A DNA stretch of 64,000 bases from Callipepla californica brunnescens (taxonomy: Eukaryota > Chordata > Aves > Galliformes > Odontophoridae). The stretch lies in the NCBI GenBank assembly GCA_023055505.1, contig JALIRH010000063.1, positions 1,567,501-1,631,500 on the forward strand, read 5' to 3'. The notes beneath the pieces are model-generated. The model was not told the origin of the DNA, ran no database searches, and saw only the letters and a program-made list of their open reading frames with translations. The stretch's first letter is position 1, and each line of letters opens with the position of its first letter. Below are positions 50,746-63,954 of this stretch, piece after piece. A program made the translations under genes and the position numbers.

Positions 50746-53689
50746 GCATGCGGAGGCCAATCTGCACCTGCATCAGTTAGGGACAGTTTGACTCTGGCAT
50801 AGCCGCCAAGTCATTGGTTTTAAGGCAAGATATAGACTTGCTCTTAAAAAAGCTTGTCTTGCCACAAATCTTTAGTTCTAAGTAAATAGAGAAGCTATTT
50901 AGAGCTAAAACTAGCATTTGCATAGCTCTGCAAAGGTTTCTGCAGAGGCCAGTATCTGAGAATAGGAACAAAACGTAAAACACATTTTAAAGAAGGATGA
51001 CCATTCTCAGAAATAACTGAGCTGAGAGCTAAAATAGACCATTCCCCATGGTACTGGTTAGCTAAAATATTCAATCGGTTATTAACCATAACAAGAACAG
51101 ACTAAGAGAACTGCTGACAATACACACATTCTACAGAGAAAATGGGTACTGTAAGGTCTAAATGATAACAATACCACGAGACAGGACAATACTGATACTA
51201 CTGAGGATCACATCTCCTCACATAGTTCTGTTTCAGGAAGGCTATAAATCGCTGCACCTCTCAGCTATATCTCTGCTAGACTGTGTTTCTAAAGACAATT
51301 ATTGTTTTTCCCCTCGAACTCCACAATAACAAATGAACCATTTGTCGCTGGAGACATTGAAATCATGAATTAATAACTTTGCACATATTTCAAGAAACTG
51401 CAACTCTCCTAAAGTACACCAGAAATCATCTCAGAATTAGTTGGAAGCTCAAAACTGAATACTCCCATGTTTGGAGATGCTAATACTGTCTTCATCTTAC
51501 TTCCTTACAAAAAGGATAAATGCCACTGAAGGATTTTTGTTTGTTTTAAGAAGTTACTATATAAGCAGGAAAGAACAGCACAGAGTGCACTAGAATTAAG
51601 TGTGCTTCTAAGCAACATGAGCCCTCCCCCTCACTACCTTTAGAAGCTCAGCCCAGCCATAACACAACATATACATCAGGAATGTTTCTGAGCTAGATGA
51701 TTGTTGTATGAACAGCTTTAAAAGTTAACAAATCTATTTTTATGTCTTTGAGATGAAAAAAGACAGATAAAGGATTTAAACAATTTTACAAAATGCTAGT
51801 AGTAAATGGTTTTGTTTTTGTGTTTAAATTCCCTCTCCAGAAAACAACCAGAAGCAAACCCACTCAATGCTACTACAAGAAGATGACTATTTGGCTGTCT
51901 GCTCTTGGAATCAAAGCTTTCTTCACAAATTGGAAGAGAGAATCCTGCCTCCCCAGCCCCTAAACTTCAACCTGAAATGGAAAAAGTGTTGGTGTAGAAT
52001 TAATATATGTACATCTCAGGATTCTGCTTTGAGTTTGCTGGTGAGTTCAATCCCATCCTTCATGACTGCAAGCTGTTACATGTGCTCTTCATGTTTCGGA
52101 TAAACACAGCACAAAGTTTTAAAGCATTAAAGCTTTCTCACACAGATTCCAAGTTTTGTTCCAAATCCACAGCACTAGTTTCAGTGACTGTTCGGGTTGT
52201 GATGCTTCAAACTTCAAACACACTGTCAGGGATTATATTTATCGCTCAGCTGCAGCTCTCCGCCATTCACAGGGGCATCGAATTTGTGCCAGTTATTCTA
52301 TTGGATCTTCATTCACCAACTTGATTTTGAAGTAAACTAGACTATTATTATTATTATTTCTAAACCTTGAGGGACAGAAAAAAAGCATCTTCTCAACTCA
52401 GCAAATTTTAAGGCAAGAGAATGAAATTTGACCTTCCTATGTAATGTATATTCATTAATGATTACATAGAGGTACATAACCTTGTTTGATGTAACAAAAC
52501 ATTAAAGGACCACAGCTACTAGTACCATCTGAAAAAGCAGCTTCATTTAAGATTGGTACCGTGTCTAGTGTTTGGTGATCTACTTTATTTATTTATTTAT
52601 TTTTCTTTAAAGCCCTTATCAGGCAGACCTGAACACTCACCAGAACTTTCACCCAGGATTATGATCCACTGCTTCCTGGACTGTATGAACATGAGGACTG
52701 TACTACAGCTTGATGTACCTGCACCTGCACTGGATCAGAAAGCTTTGTTGTCATTTCCTGGAGAAGCGTGTTTGTCCCAATGGAACTTCACATTCATTAT
52801 TTAGTCTGCTTACCCATGCAACTATCTCTTGTCTTTGAACTGTTCTGTACCAATGGTGCACTCCCAGGTGGCTTATTTCACTAGTAACTTTACACCTACT
52901 GAAGATCTACTTGACACAGCAGCATTCTCTTTATTTCCTTTTTGTGAAAGAACTAGCACAGTGAAACTAACATAAACAAACCCTTGCACCGAGACACCGG
53001 CAGACTGGCTTGGCCTGTAATTTGTATTCTAGCACTGTTACTCCAGGATGACTGCATAGCTATTTGCAATACCATAAAAAGGTACAAGAGACCAAGCCCT
53101 GCCCTTCTTGGTCAGTCATGATCCTGTAATTTGCGGTGGCAACAATCCTAGTATAGTAGGAGGGGTGTGACGGCACCATGCTTAGGTGTTTCATGTGTGC
53201 CAATAAAATAGGGCGAACAAAAATGTTATCTAGAGCAAGAATTAGAATGGATGCTGGCAGGGTTCAGCTTCAACAGGTCTTCCAGCTCATGAATCACATG
53301 CTCTCAACTCCACAGTAAAGACAAGTTTTTTCCCCAGTTACCCAGCATTTAAACATGGCCTTGTCTGTGCTCTGCTATGTAACACAATACCTGCGACTGT
53401 TCAATATGATACTACAAGGAGATTGTATTACTAAGACATTTTATTCTGCAATAACATTAACACAATTGCTAGAAGTACTACAGGCAAATGAAAGCTAAGC
53501 ACAAACGCTCTTCTTAGATAACAGGTTTTCTAACTAATTCAAGATGCTTTTTAAAGTAATATAAAAAAGTAATGAAGTAAGACAATTAATAAAAATATAA
53601 ACTGTGAAGAGCAATTTGAATATACCTAGGGATGATTCTTGATTCAATTCACAAATTAATGAACTCCCAATCATACATCCTTTTAATCA
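50746..53689. other. Long gene-free stretch
   Basis: No recognisable exon or repeat family, apart from short TTTA and TTA simple repeats near 52345-52358 and 52585-52603. Confidence 0.45.
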
Positions 53690-53766
53690 TATATAAATTT
53701 ATATGATTAATAATATGATTATATATATATGCATGTATATATCTATTTATATATATATAATATATT
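53690..53766. repeat. AT-rich (TA)n region
   Basis: TATATA and ATATGATTA units dominate. Simple-sequence DNA with no gene. Confidence 0.88.
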
Positions 53767-54349
53767 ATTCTCTTCTTCCCCTAAAATCATATTGCTTCAA
53801 ACTTTGGAAAAAAAAATCACTGGATGTTGGTAGCCAACCCTACAGGCTGCATAAAACCTGTATAAAATCCACACCACACAGTCAAATGCTAGGGCAAATG
53901 AAATCAATGCAGTTATACCAAAGCAAAAATCTATCCTGAATAACTTCATTTTCTATGTTGTTCATCTTTCTCTGTTGTGTGGCTAAACAAATAAAAATTG
54001 CACAGCTAAGGGAATCTACAAGGAAAATGTGACACTGCTCACAAAATATGTGACTATCTTACCTAAGAAAATCAGTCACGGAGAAGAATAGCCTTTGCAA
54101 GAAGTGAGAAGCATCACTAAAACCATGTGATGGAATTCACAATTTAAAAGCAGGCAGAAAAAAGTTTTAGCAATGTCATTCTGTGTGTGTACAAAGGTGA
54201 TTTCAAGGTTCACAATAACTTAGCTTAACTCAGGTTATTTTGCACTTATAATAAATATGCCAAGCACAGTCAGTTACTGCAGGCAAAAGGAAAGTGGCAA
54301 CTTTAAAACCTCCAACTATCAACTCCTTGTGATTTTCAGTGCTTCAGAC
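53767..54349. other. Unassigned non-coding DNA
   Basis: AT-rich spacer with nothing recognisable. Confidence 0.5.
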
Positions 54350-54405
54350 TCGATAATAAATAAATAAATAAATAAAATGCACTGTAGTAATAATAATAAT
54401 AACAT
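54350..54405. repeat. (AAAT)n and (TAA)n microsatellites
   Basis: Five AAAT-type units (about 54353-54376) followed shortly by a TAA run (about 54387-54402). Confidence 0.9.
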
Positions 54406-54554
54406 ACAAAATTCAAAAGCTACTTAATATCAACTGCAAGCTTCCAATTCACAAAATTTGTTCATGTGAATTACAGCCTTTTCATAGGTAAGAGGCATGG
54501 ACAAAGAAAATCCAAGGTGTAATAAGACTCAAACACAAAATTCTGGCATCTTAA

Positions 54555-55358
54555 AGGAAGGGCAGCTGATGTCGTCTACCTGGACTGCTCCAAAGCCTTT
54601 GACGTGGCCTCACATCACATCCCTATCCCTAAACTGTAGAGAGATGGATTTGAAGGCTGGACAATTCAGCAGATATGAAACTGGTTGGATGGGCACAGCC
54701 AGTATGTTGTGGGCTCTACATCTAGGTGGAGGCAGATGATACGTGGTAACCCTAGCGTGGGACTGCTGCTCTTCAGTGGCTTTATCAGGACTGAATGCAC
54801 CCCCTTGGTAAGTTTGCCGACACCAAGCTGACACCACAGTCACCAGTTGACACCACAGAAGGAAGAGACACCATCCAGAGGGACCTGGGCAGGCTTGGGA
54901 AGTGGGCCCAAAGAATCTAATCAGGTTCAACAAGGCCAAGTGTTACATTTGGATAAGGGCAATCCCAGACTTGAGACTTGAGTAGAGACTGGGAGAAGAA
55001 CTCAAGAGCAGCCCTGAGAAGAAGGAGTTGGACGTTCTGGTGGATGAGAAGCTGGACATGAGCCAGCAGTGTGCTCTTGCAGTTCAGAAGGCCAACTGCA
55101 TCCTGGACTGCATCAACACAGGGGACACAGTGGGCAGGGAGGTGACTGTCCCCTTCTTCTCTGCTTTCGTGAGGCCCCACTTGCAGTGCTGCATTGAGGC
55201 TTGGAGCCCCCAGCACAAAAAGAATATGGAACTGATGAATCCAGCCTATAAAAGGGCCACCAGGATGCTCAAAGGGCTCGAGCACCTCTTCTGTGAAGAC
55301 AGGCTGAGGGAGCTGGGCTTGTTCAATCTAGAGGAGAGGAGGCTCTGGGGGGGACCAA
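54555..55358 (+). mobile_element. CR1 LINE, 0.8-kb reverse transcriptase to C-terminal part
   Basis: The plus strand begins with DVVYLDCSKAFDVASHH (reverse transcriptase palm, normally YLDFSKAFD). It passes through decayed sequence with stops and recovers in an open frame from about 55028, with [33 protein letters not shown] and [15 protein letters not shown]. It stops abruptly before the 3' UTR, so both ends are missing. It is the longest CR1 piece in the window. Confidence 0.94.
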
Positions 55359-58103
55359 CGCTGATCTGCGTACATTTAAAGGCTTAAATCCGGTGCTAAA
55401 CACTACTGAAGTGCTGAAGATCTAATACAACATCCCAACAGTAGTTACTAACATTCCAAATGACAGAGAAGAGCTATTCTTCTAGGCAGGTGCTCAGTCA
55501 TTTTGAAGTTTACTTCTTTTCTATTTTTAAGAAGAATAAGAAAAAAACCTTACTGTGAACACGCTGCTCAAGTTCTCTCCTTGCTTCCTAACAAAGTAAA
55601 CTTTATTTCCCCAGGCAGTTGATCTATCAAGCTTTGTAGATTCTTAATTGCACTTTAAACAGACAGACACTGTGTGATGCACTCTGCGTGGTGAAACAGA
55701 ATACACATTGTGAAATGTTCTCACTATATATAAAGTGCTGAGCTAATGTAAGCCACTGTACCTCCGCAAACAGCAAGAAGTTGTTCCCTAATGCCAAAGG
55801 AAAAACAGGAAGGGAAGAGCTATATGACTGTATAATAGAGAACAAGCAGAAAGCCATTAAGCCTCCTCACAGCGCTCCTGAAATAGAAAGCTCACTCATA
55901 AGATGCCATGTTTTTTGGATCCTGGAAACAAAAGGTATTTTGCTAGGGATATTTTGTATTCTACTCAAGGAAGACTGCCTACACAAAATGTTCAGGTAAC
56001 AACAGGATCATAAGTAGAATAAACATATTTATCATTCGGGCTTAGCTGGAGACAATGGCTTATCCTCAAGTAAAATACCGAGCAGAAATGGTAACCCAAC
56101 TTGAAGAAATAAACTTTGGCATATAAAATTAAGTGAACATGAAATCCCAAAACATATTCCTTTCCTATAGAAGGACTTTAACAGATCAACCTATAGAGGA
56201 TGAGGATTTAGCCTTTGTTAGCATTTCCACAGTGTCTTCTAGATAGTGTTTCAGAGCAAGGGCTAATCTGCCCTCTGCAAATTTGCTCTCAATGTTACAA
56301 CAAAGTACCACAAGAGGAACTGTCCCTACCTGACCACACAGTACAGCTGCAGCACAGCAAGTGGTACAAGAACTGTGCTCATTATAAGCAGTAAAGCTCT
56401 TTCCCCAAACTCACTCTGTTGAGTGACCCAACATTTAAGTAACAACAATTTGACCGAAGCCCTTTTGTCCTGAGCATACCTTGTACACAAACATATCATT
56501 TAGCTAATGTGCTGACTGTGCTTATAATCTCAAAGTGCTCACTGTATTCACATTTCTGTAACATTAGAGATTGCCAGTAATTTGTATTACTCTTTAATTT
56601 ATGCCTCAAGCGTCTTAATTTGTACTCTAAACTGTTGCAAGTTTTCCTTCTAGCATGATTTAAGGAATATCATCCTAGTGCACAGCATCTCCTGTTCAAA
56701 CAGTAGATCTCAAAATCTTGCTTTCTAAATTACAGAAAGGACTCCTCAAACTCAGCAGATGCTGTACTGTGAACAGATACCATGCCTCTAGATGTTCTCT
56801 GGCAGCTCTCGAGATAGCTTCTCAGCGACTGACGGAAACACAGCGAGAAACTTTTGTGAAAAAGAATCCTCAGGGAAGGCCTCACAGTTTCACAATACAT
56901 TAACAGCCAGTTCATTTTAAGCAGCAACAGCCAGGTCATCCTCTGTGTCCCCTGTGCATGAATTCATTGAGCTGAGCTGTAAAGGTCAGATACAGTGAAA
57001 GGACCTGGGTTTAAAAAGAAACCACTGCAAAGCATGTGTGTTTTCAACAGCATGATACAGAGCAACACTATACAAACATCCCCGCAGTACATCTAAGCAG
57101 TCAGTGTTCTAAGTCGGGAGCACAAAAAATAGCCATTTGAACAGGTCTGCAGCTCATAAAATAAAAGCTCTACTCATCTTATTGGTATTAGTACACCAAA
57201 GGCAGAAGCTAGCTAACATTACCGTCCTAAGCAATAGGCACTACATGTTTGGCACTCTCAGCAGAGAATGGTATAAAACCTACCCATACACACCCAGTCT
57301 CTGTTCGGAGCCCTGAAAATGACAGGCTCCATCTTCTCAAGAAGCAAGCTCTTAGGACGTTAGCACTACAGAAAGTTGACAGTACTCAGCTAATTTCTCA
57401 ATTCCTCACTTACAAATCCCCCAAACTGTTTCATTACTATTGTGGTCCAAGGGGAAAACGTGTTTCCCTTTTGGGTTTTTTTGCCCATTACTCCAGCATT
57501 GCTGAATGCAGTTAGTGACACTGGCACTTTATCTCAGAAGACTGTAATTTAAAAACATAGTTGTGTTTTTCGTCATCTTTCCTCATCCTGGTATCAACTC
57601 AGTGGAGAACAAAACTGAAAACTTTCATTTTGTGACACAAAAAACAGTTGGGGCCAAAATGGCAGAAAGAAGAGCTTATGGCACTGAATTAAAGTCATTC
57701 ATTTCTCTGAACCTTTTTTCCACCCCTAATCTATGCAGGGTAATTCCCATCCTCTCTTTACTGTGTATGGCTATCACAGTACTTAGCAACCAAAAGGGCA
57801 AGACTGAAAGCATCTACACACAGTTCCTCTACTGCAAAAGAAATCTCTTCAAAGGTCAGGAGAAGAGGGCATCAAGGACCTCAGAGATTATGACAGCACA
57901 GAAATAAATTCCTGGGATACTGAAGTAAAAGTCTTCTGCAGAGATAACAAGGGAAGCCTTTCTTTCATATGTTAGAAGAGCATTATGGGTTCTATATGTT
58001 TTGATCCCAGCTACTACAAAATGTTAGAAAGGGTGGGAGCCAGATGGAGAAATCTTCCCACCCAGTTTTAAGCTGTCAGAATGGAAATGAAGACAAGAAA
58101 TCA
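55359..58103. other. Long gene-free stretch
   Basis: No recognised exon or repeat. The stretch at 56735-56900 is open on both strands for about 60 codons but has no family resemblance. Confidence 0.45.
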
Positions 58104-58146
58104 CAGGGAAAAAAAAAGAAAAAAAAAAAAAAGAAGAAAAAAAAAG
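58104..58146. repeat. Poly(A)/purine tract
   Basis: An A-rich run with scattered G, giving an artefactual lysine-rich ORF. It could be the tail of an old retroposed sequence, but no source is recognisable on its left. Confidence 0.85.
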
Positions 58147-58419
58147 CATCTGTGATAATACTGTATAGGCTTTACCAAACCACCTTCAGAAATATCATTG
58201 GGCAGGATGAAAGCTCCCTTGTCTTTCTCTTTTCCATTTACACATTCCCAAGACTTGCTGCAAAAGGAAACACCATATTTTCCTTCAAATCTTCAGGGAA
58301 AAAGTTTGATGTTTTTGCAGCTGCACTTGCCAGAATGCTGTTCCCACCAGTCCTTCAGCTCTTTCCTTACACATCCCACTGTTCAGACTCCTTTAAAAAT
58401 AATTGTTGAATCCTCATAG

Positions 58420-59084
58420 AAGTTCCCAGAAGAACACAACAGTAGTGGTTTGACGACAGGTAGCTCAGCTCCACCACGCTCTCACTCCCTCTTCTCAACA
58501 GAACAGGGGGGAAACAGGATGAAAGAAACCTCACAGGTTGACATATGGACAAGGAGGCCAGTCACTGGCTACTGTCACTGTCAAAACACTCAGCATTGAC
58601 AGACTGCTGTAACTTATTACCTGTTGGTAACAAATCAGAGCAGAGAGAGTTAAAGCAAATGAAAACACCTTCCCACATCCACCATCTTGTACCTCCTCCC
58701 CCGAGCAGCACAGGGGTATAGGGGTTGTAGTCAGAATTTCTCACTGCCACTTCTCCACAATCACTCTGCTCCTGCTCCATGTGGGGCCCCTCCCATGGAT
58801 GTCATTGTCACCTTTCCCCAGCTGATCCTGCTGATCCCACAGGCTGCAGCTCTCCAAGCCCTGTCCCAGCATGGTTCCACACCATGGAGTCCACGCTCCT
58901 GGAAGGGCTCCAGCACACAGCCCCATGGCTGGGAGCTCCCCCACCACGACTGCAGAAGGAGATCTGTTTGGCATAGTGCTCTCTCAGAGCACAACCAGAC
59001 CTGCTCACAGCTCTGACCAGCAGCAGGCCCCTTCCAGAGCCTTATGGATCTGGCTCTGATCTCACTTGGGGCAGCTGCTGGTGA
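58420..59084 (-). mobile_element. Probable old avian LTR remnant
   Basis: On the minus strand the stretch from about 58800 down to 58560 contains CTGCTCGGGGGAGGAGGTA followed by a T-rich part and GTAATAAGTTA, near a polyadenylation-like signal. This order resembles an LTR family common in bird genomes as I remember it. The upstream part (58800-59080) is GC-rich and regular in composition, which may be U3 or internal sequence. No viral coding region is recognisable. Boundaries and family are uncertain. Confidence 0.4.
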
Positions 59085-59096
59085 CCACCAGAGGGC
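59085..59096 (+). promoter_or_regulatory. CTCF-like site
   Basis: CCACCAGAGGGC fits the CTCF core at every position, with flanking GTGA before and TCTGC after. It sits at the edge of the probable LTR remnant; transposable elements are a known source of CTCF sites. Motif match only. Confidence 0.5.
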
Positions 59097-62000
59097 TCTG
59101 CTGCAGCTGCTACCAAAACCTTGCCATGCAGGCCCTATATACAGAGACACAGCCCCATCTTAAAAAAATGATTTTCCCATCTTGCAGTTGTTATAGCAGC
59201 TGCTATGCAACACTGACAAAAGGAATCCAATGCAGCTCTGTGACTATAGCAAAAGAAGGAATATTTTTTCTATTTCTTTTCCTATTTCAGGATCTGCAAG
59301 CTGCTGAAGTTACTCATGATCTGTCCAAAGCTGCAGATGGCTACAAGTGCCTTGAATTTACAGGTTGCTCACCTCATGCAATCTACATTAGGGGCCTTCA
59401 CAAAGCTGAGAGCATCACAGCAAATCTTCATCTCAACACCTACATAAAAAGAACAGTTTTCATTCGCTCTCCCTGGCAACATTAAGCACGTTTAATCTGT
59501 CAGAGCTCACAGAACAGCCCTAAAGTCTTCATTCAGCTTGTACTTTAGTGAGAACAGAAAGACAAAACAGCTCTGTAGTCCACTTATCTAACCTAGTTGG
59601 GCTCTGCCAGCACACACAGCAAACGGAAGAGGCAGGTAACTGGTTGAGAATGTAAATACAGATGGGCTAAATTTAAGCAGGAGGGCCAATGTTACAAGAC
59701 AACAGCAAATAAGACACACGTTTACTTCAGCTGTTTTCTTTATAAGTATTCCAGCTAAATTAAAAAAAAAAATAACAGCTATATTATAGGATCACACTAG
59801 CTATGAAGTACTACCTCTGCATGTTAAATAGCTACATGTCACTTACAGTGCTCACCTAAGCATTATACACATTTTCAAATCTGTAGGGACACTCCAACAT
59901 CTTAAAAAAAAAGAAAAAGATTGTTATTTTACAGCAATGGGACCGCACACAATATACAGTGCTAAGAACAGTCATGTCCTTCAGTGCAGGTCCATTGTTC
60001 GAAATGAGCAGCTGGAAGCACTCTGCCTCCAGACTGGGCAGGTATCCTTTAGAAACCCCCACTGGCTAAGATTTGTCATAGAAGGAAGGACTCAGAAATG
60101 AAAGCAGCCTTGGCTCCTCCGTGGCAGTGCAGTGGCACAGCGCAGCAGGCACGGCACGAGCCTGAGGTCAGGTGTGGAATGAAACACCACTCTCAGCAGC
60201 ACAGACCTTCCCTCGTGCTCGGGTCCGCTTCACAGGTACTGCGACCAAAATAGCACGCTTGTTATTTATAGGCCCACAGAGCACTCCAGGAGGCTTAGTC
60301 ATATTGTGTGACGATGGACACACCCCTCCTTCAAGGTCTAAAAAGAAAAGACTGCTAAGGACTCTTAGACCAGATTTGGTGAGTAATGCAGTACTGCTCA
60401 CCAACTCCAGAGACATTTTATTAGCTTAGGGTTTCCCTGCGGTTACTTATTCAGTGATACTCAACTCCTTCACCACACACCTTGAGCATAGCTAATGATT
60501 ACACGATTAATCTGCACAACCCTTGACTCCAAACAAGGGCTGATAACTCTTGCCGACAAGTGCAGTTGGCAGAACTGCTTTCCTAGCACCCCAACATGCA
60601 GTACTTCACACAAAACACATTCTTAAAAGGCAGCGGCATCATCAGCTGAGCCTTTTTGTATCATTTCCTCCTAGCTGTACATTCATCCAGCATGAACAGC
60701 AGAAAATGGCTTTGCTGTCTTCAAAACGAAAGTGAACTTTGAGCTTGGCTTCAAAAGAATAGAAAAACATTACACAACTGAGAAAAAAACCTCCAAAAAT
60801 AAATGTGAAATGGTAATGAATCCTGAGTTTTAGGTGGAATAATTTGCTAAGCCAGGTTTTCAGAGGGGGAATAAAGGGGGCGGGGGGAGAAGAGGAAAAG
60901 ATGAAGAAAAGCCCACCTGATGAAATCCCTCAATCCCAGTTATTATGCTTTCTGCATAAAACTGATCTGGAGATTCTCAGCTTGCTTGCTGACAGCAGAG
61001 TGCATTAACACAGACATTCCTCTGTTCTTTGAAAGCGTACACCAAGATGAGATTTCCAATAAATCACAACTGACGCATTCACAAATGAACAGCCAAAACA
61101 AATGAAGAGAACTATTCCTCTTAATCTTCTGCATAATATCTATTTCCTTCTGTGTTTCAGCCCTTGTAAAAACTTAATACACTGTGTCTAAAACTTCTGG
61201 CGATATCGGATTTTCTACTGCTTAGCTGCAATTAACTGTGATTCCAACTGCCAAAAATCATCCTCAGGATTAAGTTCCACATCCTGTCCTGATTGCCTCT
61301 CTCTTCCATTTGTGTTGATGGACAGAGTCCATTCAAGAGCAGCATGAGGGGAGGCAAGAAAAACAACCACCAAAAGAACACACACCACCACCTATTTCTC
61401 TGGAATTTTATTTTATTTTTTTTCTTATGCTTGTCATGTTCTAGAAAAATGTGAAAGGAGAGCTAAAGAGAAGTGTCATTTGGTTATGTTAAAAGAAAGA
61501 AATTACTCTTAGGCATCTATCTACCAGACTGCTGCTTCCACACACAAGGTTTCTATGGAACAGTTTCAGACCAGGACTATGGGCTGAAAGAAAATAATTC
61601 AGGTGAAGACTTGCCCAAAAGCATCTTGACTGTTCTCCCATGTTCTACTCATTGTGAAAAGCATCTTTGCAGAAGTCCCCACGATAAATAGGTCCGTGTT
61701 TAACACCTGCTGTTCAAAAAGAAAGCTGGAGAAGCAACAGAATGCTAGAAAGGTACCTAAGGTGGCTGCACGGAATCTGTGCTGAGCACAGAACTCTGGG
61801 GGAGATAGAATACATTCTGAATGCTTTTCTAGCACACACCTACACAAGCACATTTATAAAAAGTGATGAAAAAAATCATCTTCCCTGTACTTAATCTACA
61901 CTTCTGAACTTCTGATCCTGGCTGAGGAAAAAATAAAGGTTTTCAGGACATTGCTCTACCCAGGACAGTGTCAAAAGGGCACAGACTTAAAGAATCTTTT

Positions 62001-63589
62001 CCCACAAGGTGTGTCCCTTCCTGGGTTGTCATCTGAAAGATGCATGAGAAACACCCACTGACCGCAGAAGAGAATAAATAGCTGAAGGGACAAAGGTGAC
62101 AGCTGTACAAACATATTTCCAATGCCAGGTTTATCCAGAACAGCAAAATATTTGTTTCTTAGCCTTTGGGAGCCAGCAGATACGGTCCTTCCACATCCAA
62201 GAAAAATGAAAGGCACAGCATTCCAAAATCACAAAAAAGCCAAAAATCTAGTAAAACAAAGAAGTCAGCTTCTGCCTGCGGCAGAATTTACGAAACCCCT
62301 TGACACGGCTTGAAAGGCTGGGTTCGTTTTGGTTTCTGTTTTTCTACCTCCTGGCACGTGCCTGCAAACACTTGGGCAGAACTCTGTTTTAGCGTTCAAA
62401 TTACAAAGCATCCGTGGTGTGTTTGACACAGCTCCAAGTCAGCAGTGGCACGCAGGCTTCTCTGTGCTGCAGAGCACACTGACACCAGGATCTGCTGGGA
62501 CACAGGCAGCACTGCAACCTCTCCTGCTGCGACCTGGTGCAGAAGGAAGCACTAAAGCATGTAAACAGATGGGTGAAGCTTTGCCTCTGGCATACAAGGG
62601 AAAATGAGTTAACTCATTAAACAAAGGAAAAGAGAAGGAAGTAGTTCAGAACAGAAGTGGGGACTCCCTTTAGAAACTGGTTCAGCACCAGTAAGCAACT
62701 GGATCCCAATAAGGGCAGAAGAGACCGTGCCGTGCCTTGTGTAGGTACTTGTCAGCAATGCAGCAATAGGTGCTAATGTTTGGCCTATACTAAGATGAAT
62801 CTGGAAACCAATTGCTCAAAATTGAGTGTTCTTTGTTGTCTTGCTTTTTTTTGTTGTTGTTTTTTCAACTTATTTGAATACATACCAACTTTCTTCTCCT
62901 TTACTTCTCTCACCTCAAACCTTCAGGCTGTCTGTGGATCAGACTACAGGACTCGGAGCAAAAAATTCTGCTGCCTTCCACTGAAACAATTCCTCAATAA
63001 CTCATGAGTGTTCAGTTTGTTGAACCAACTGAGCTGCTGCAAATGAGCATCTGTTTGTAGTTCTGCCCCAAGTTTTTCCGAACGTTCTTATAAGCAATGG
63101 AAATTATTACAGATAAGATCTTAGGAAAACCAAGCAGAGATGGTCAGGAATCCCTCTATGAAGTACTAAAATAAAAGTCCCTCTCTGAGGCAGGGGAAGC
63201 CTGCCTGGGTGACGTGGCACACCTTGAGGTGTCAGAAGGTGCTTGAGCAGCAGTGAAGAAAGACACATTTTATTGTGCAGCAGAAGCGTGGTGAGGACAT
63301 AAAGCAAAAGTTTCACTGTGTCCTAAGACAACTGGACTGTAAAAACCTTGGGGCACTGGCAGCCTCATACAGGTCCAAGGACACATTTCCAGGCAGTAGG
63401 GCAGGCCATCCAAGACAAAACAAGCAGCTGAGACAGCTCAGGGAATAGAAATGTTTCAACTGCTGACCAGACAGCATGAATGCTATGTTACACACTGCAG
63501 TCCTTAGGCCAAACAAGCTCTTTAAGTAATCCTCAGTCAAATACATGCTCTATTTAATCTCGTTTCTCAGGTATTGAGATGCTCTAAGA
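59097..63589. other. Long gene-free stretch
   Basis: About 4.5 kb. No recognised exon or repeat family, apart from a short G-rich run near 60876-60891. Short ORFs are present in all frames. Confidence 0.45.
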
Positions 63590-63950
63590 CATGTATGGTT
63601 TAAAATTTCTGAAATCTTCTGAAGTAGATTTGATGGGGGAAGAGAATGTACTTCTGAGAGACAGAGAAGAGCTAAGGAACACCGCCACTTTAGGAAACAG
63701 CAGGAGAAAACCTCAGATTTGTTCCAGAGGAATTTGGGAAGGCTCCTCCAAGAAGGTAAAGCAGCTGACAGCCCAGCTTAAGTGCCTCTAAGTGCAGCAT
63801 AGGAAATAAGCAGGAGACGGAAACCGTGGGGCAATTAGAATACTATGACCTCAGTGCTATGACAGGAACATGGTGGGACAAAACACACAACTGGAATACT
63901 GCAACTGAGAGCTATAAGCTTTTTAGAAGGGACAGGCAGAAACTCAAGGA
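63590..63950 (+). mobile_element. CR1 LINE fragment, ORF1/ORF2 junction and endonuclease start
   Basis: The plus strand reads GIWEGSSKKVKQLTAQLKCL, the N-terminal start of CR1 ORF2. A frame-broken stretch leads to a reading with TWWDKTHNWNTA and YKLFRRDRQ, the start of the endonuclease domain. This is the 5' part of ORF2, rarely kept because CR1 copies are usually 5' truncated. Confidence 0.88.
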
Positions 63951-63954
63951 TAGC

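Noticed and set aside
54917..55285. 122-codon minus-strand ORF
   Set aside because: Antisense shadow of CR1 ORF2.
58044..58409. Lysine-rich ORF
   Set aside because: Created by the poly(A)/purine tract.
58761..59150. 129-codon minus-strand ORF in the GC-rich stretch
   Set aside because: Low stop density from GC content in the probable LTR remnant; no viral or cellular domain seen.
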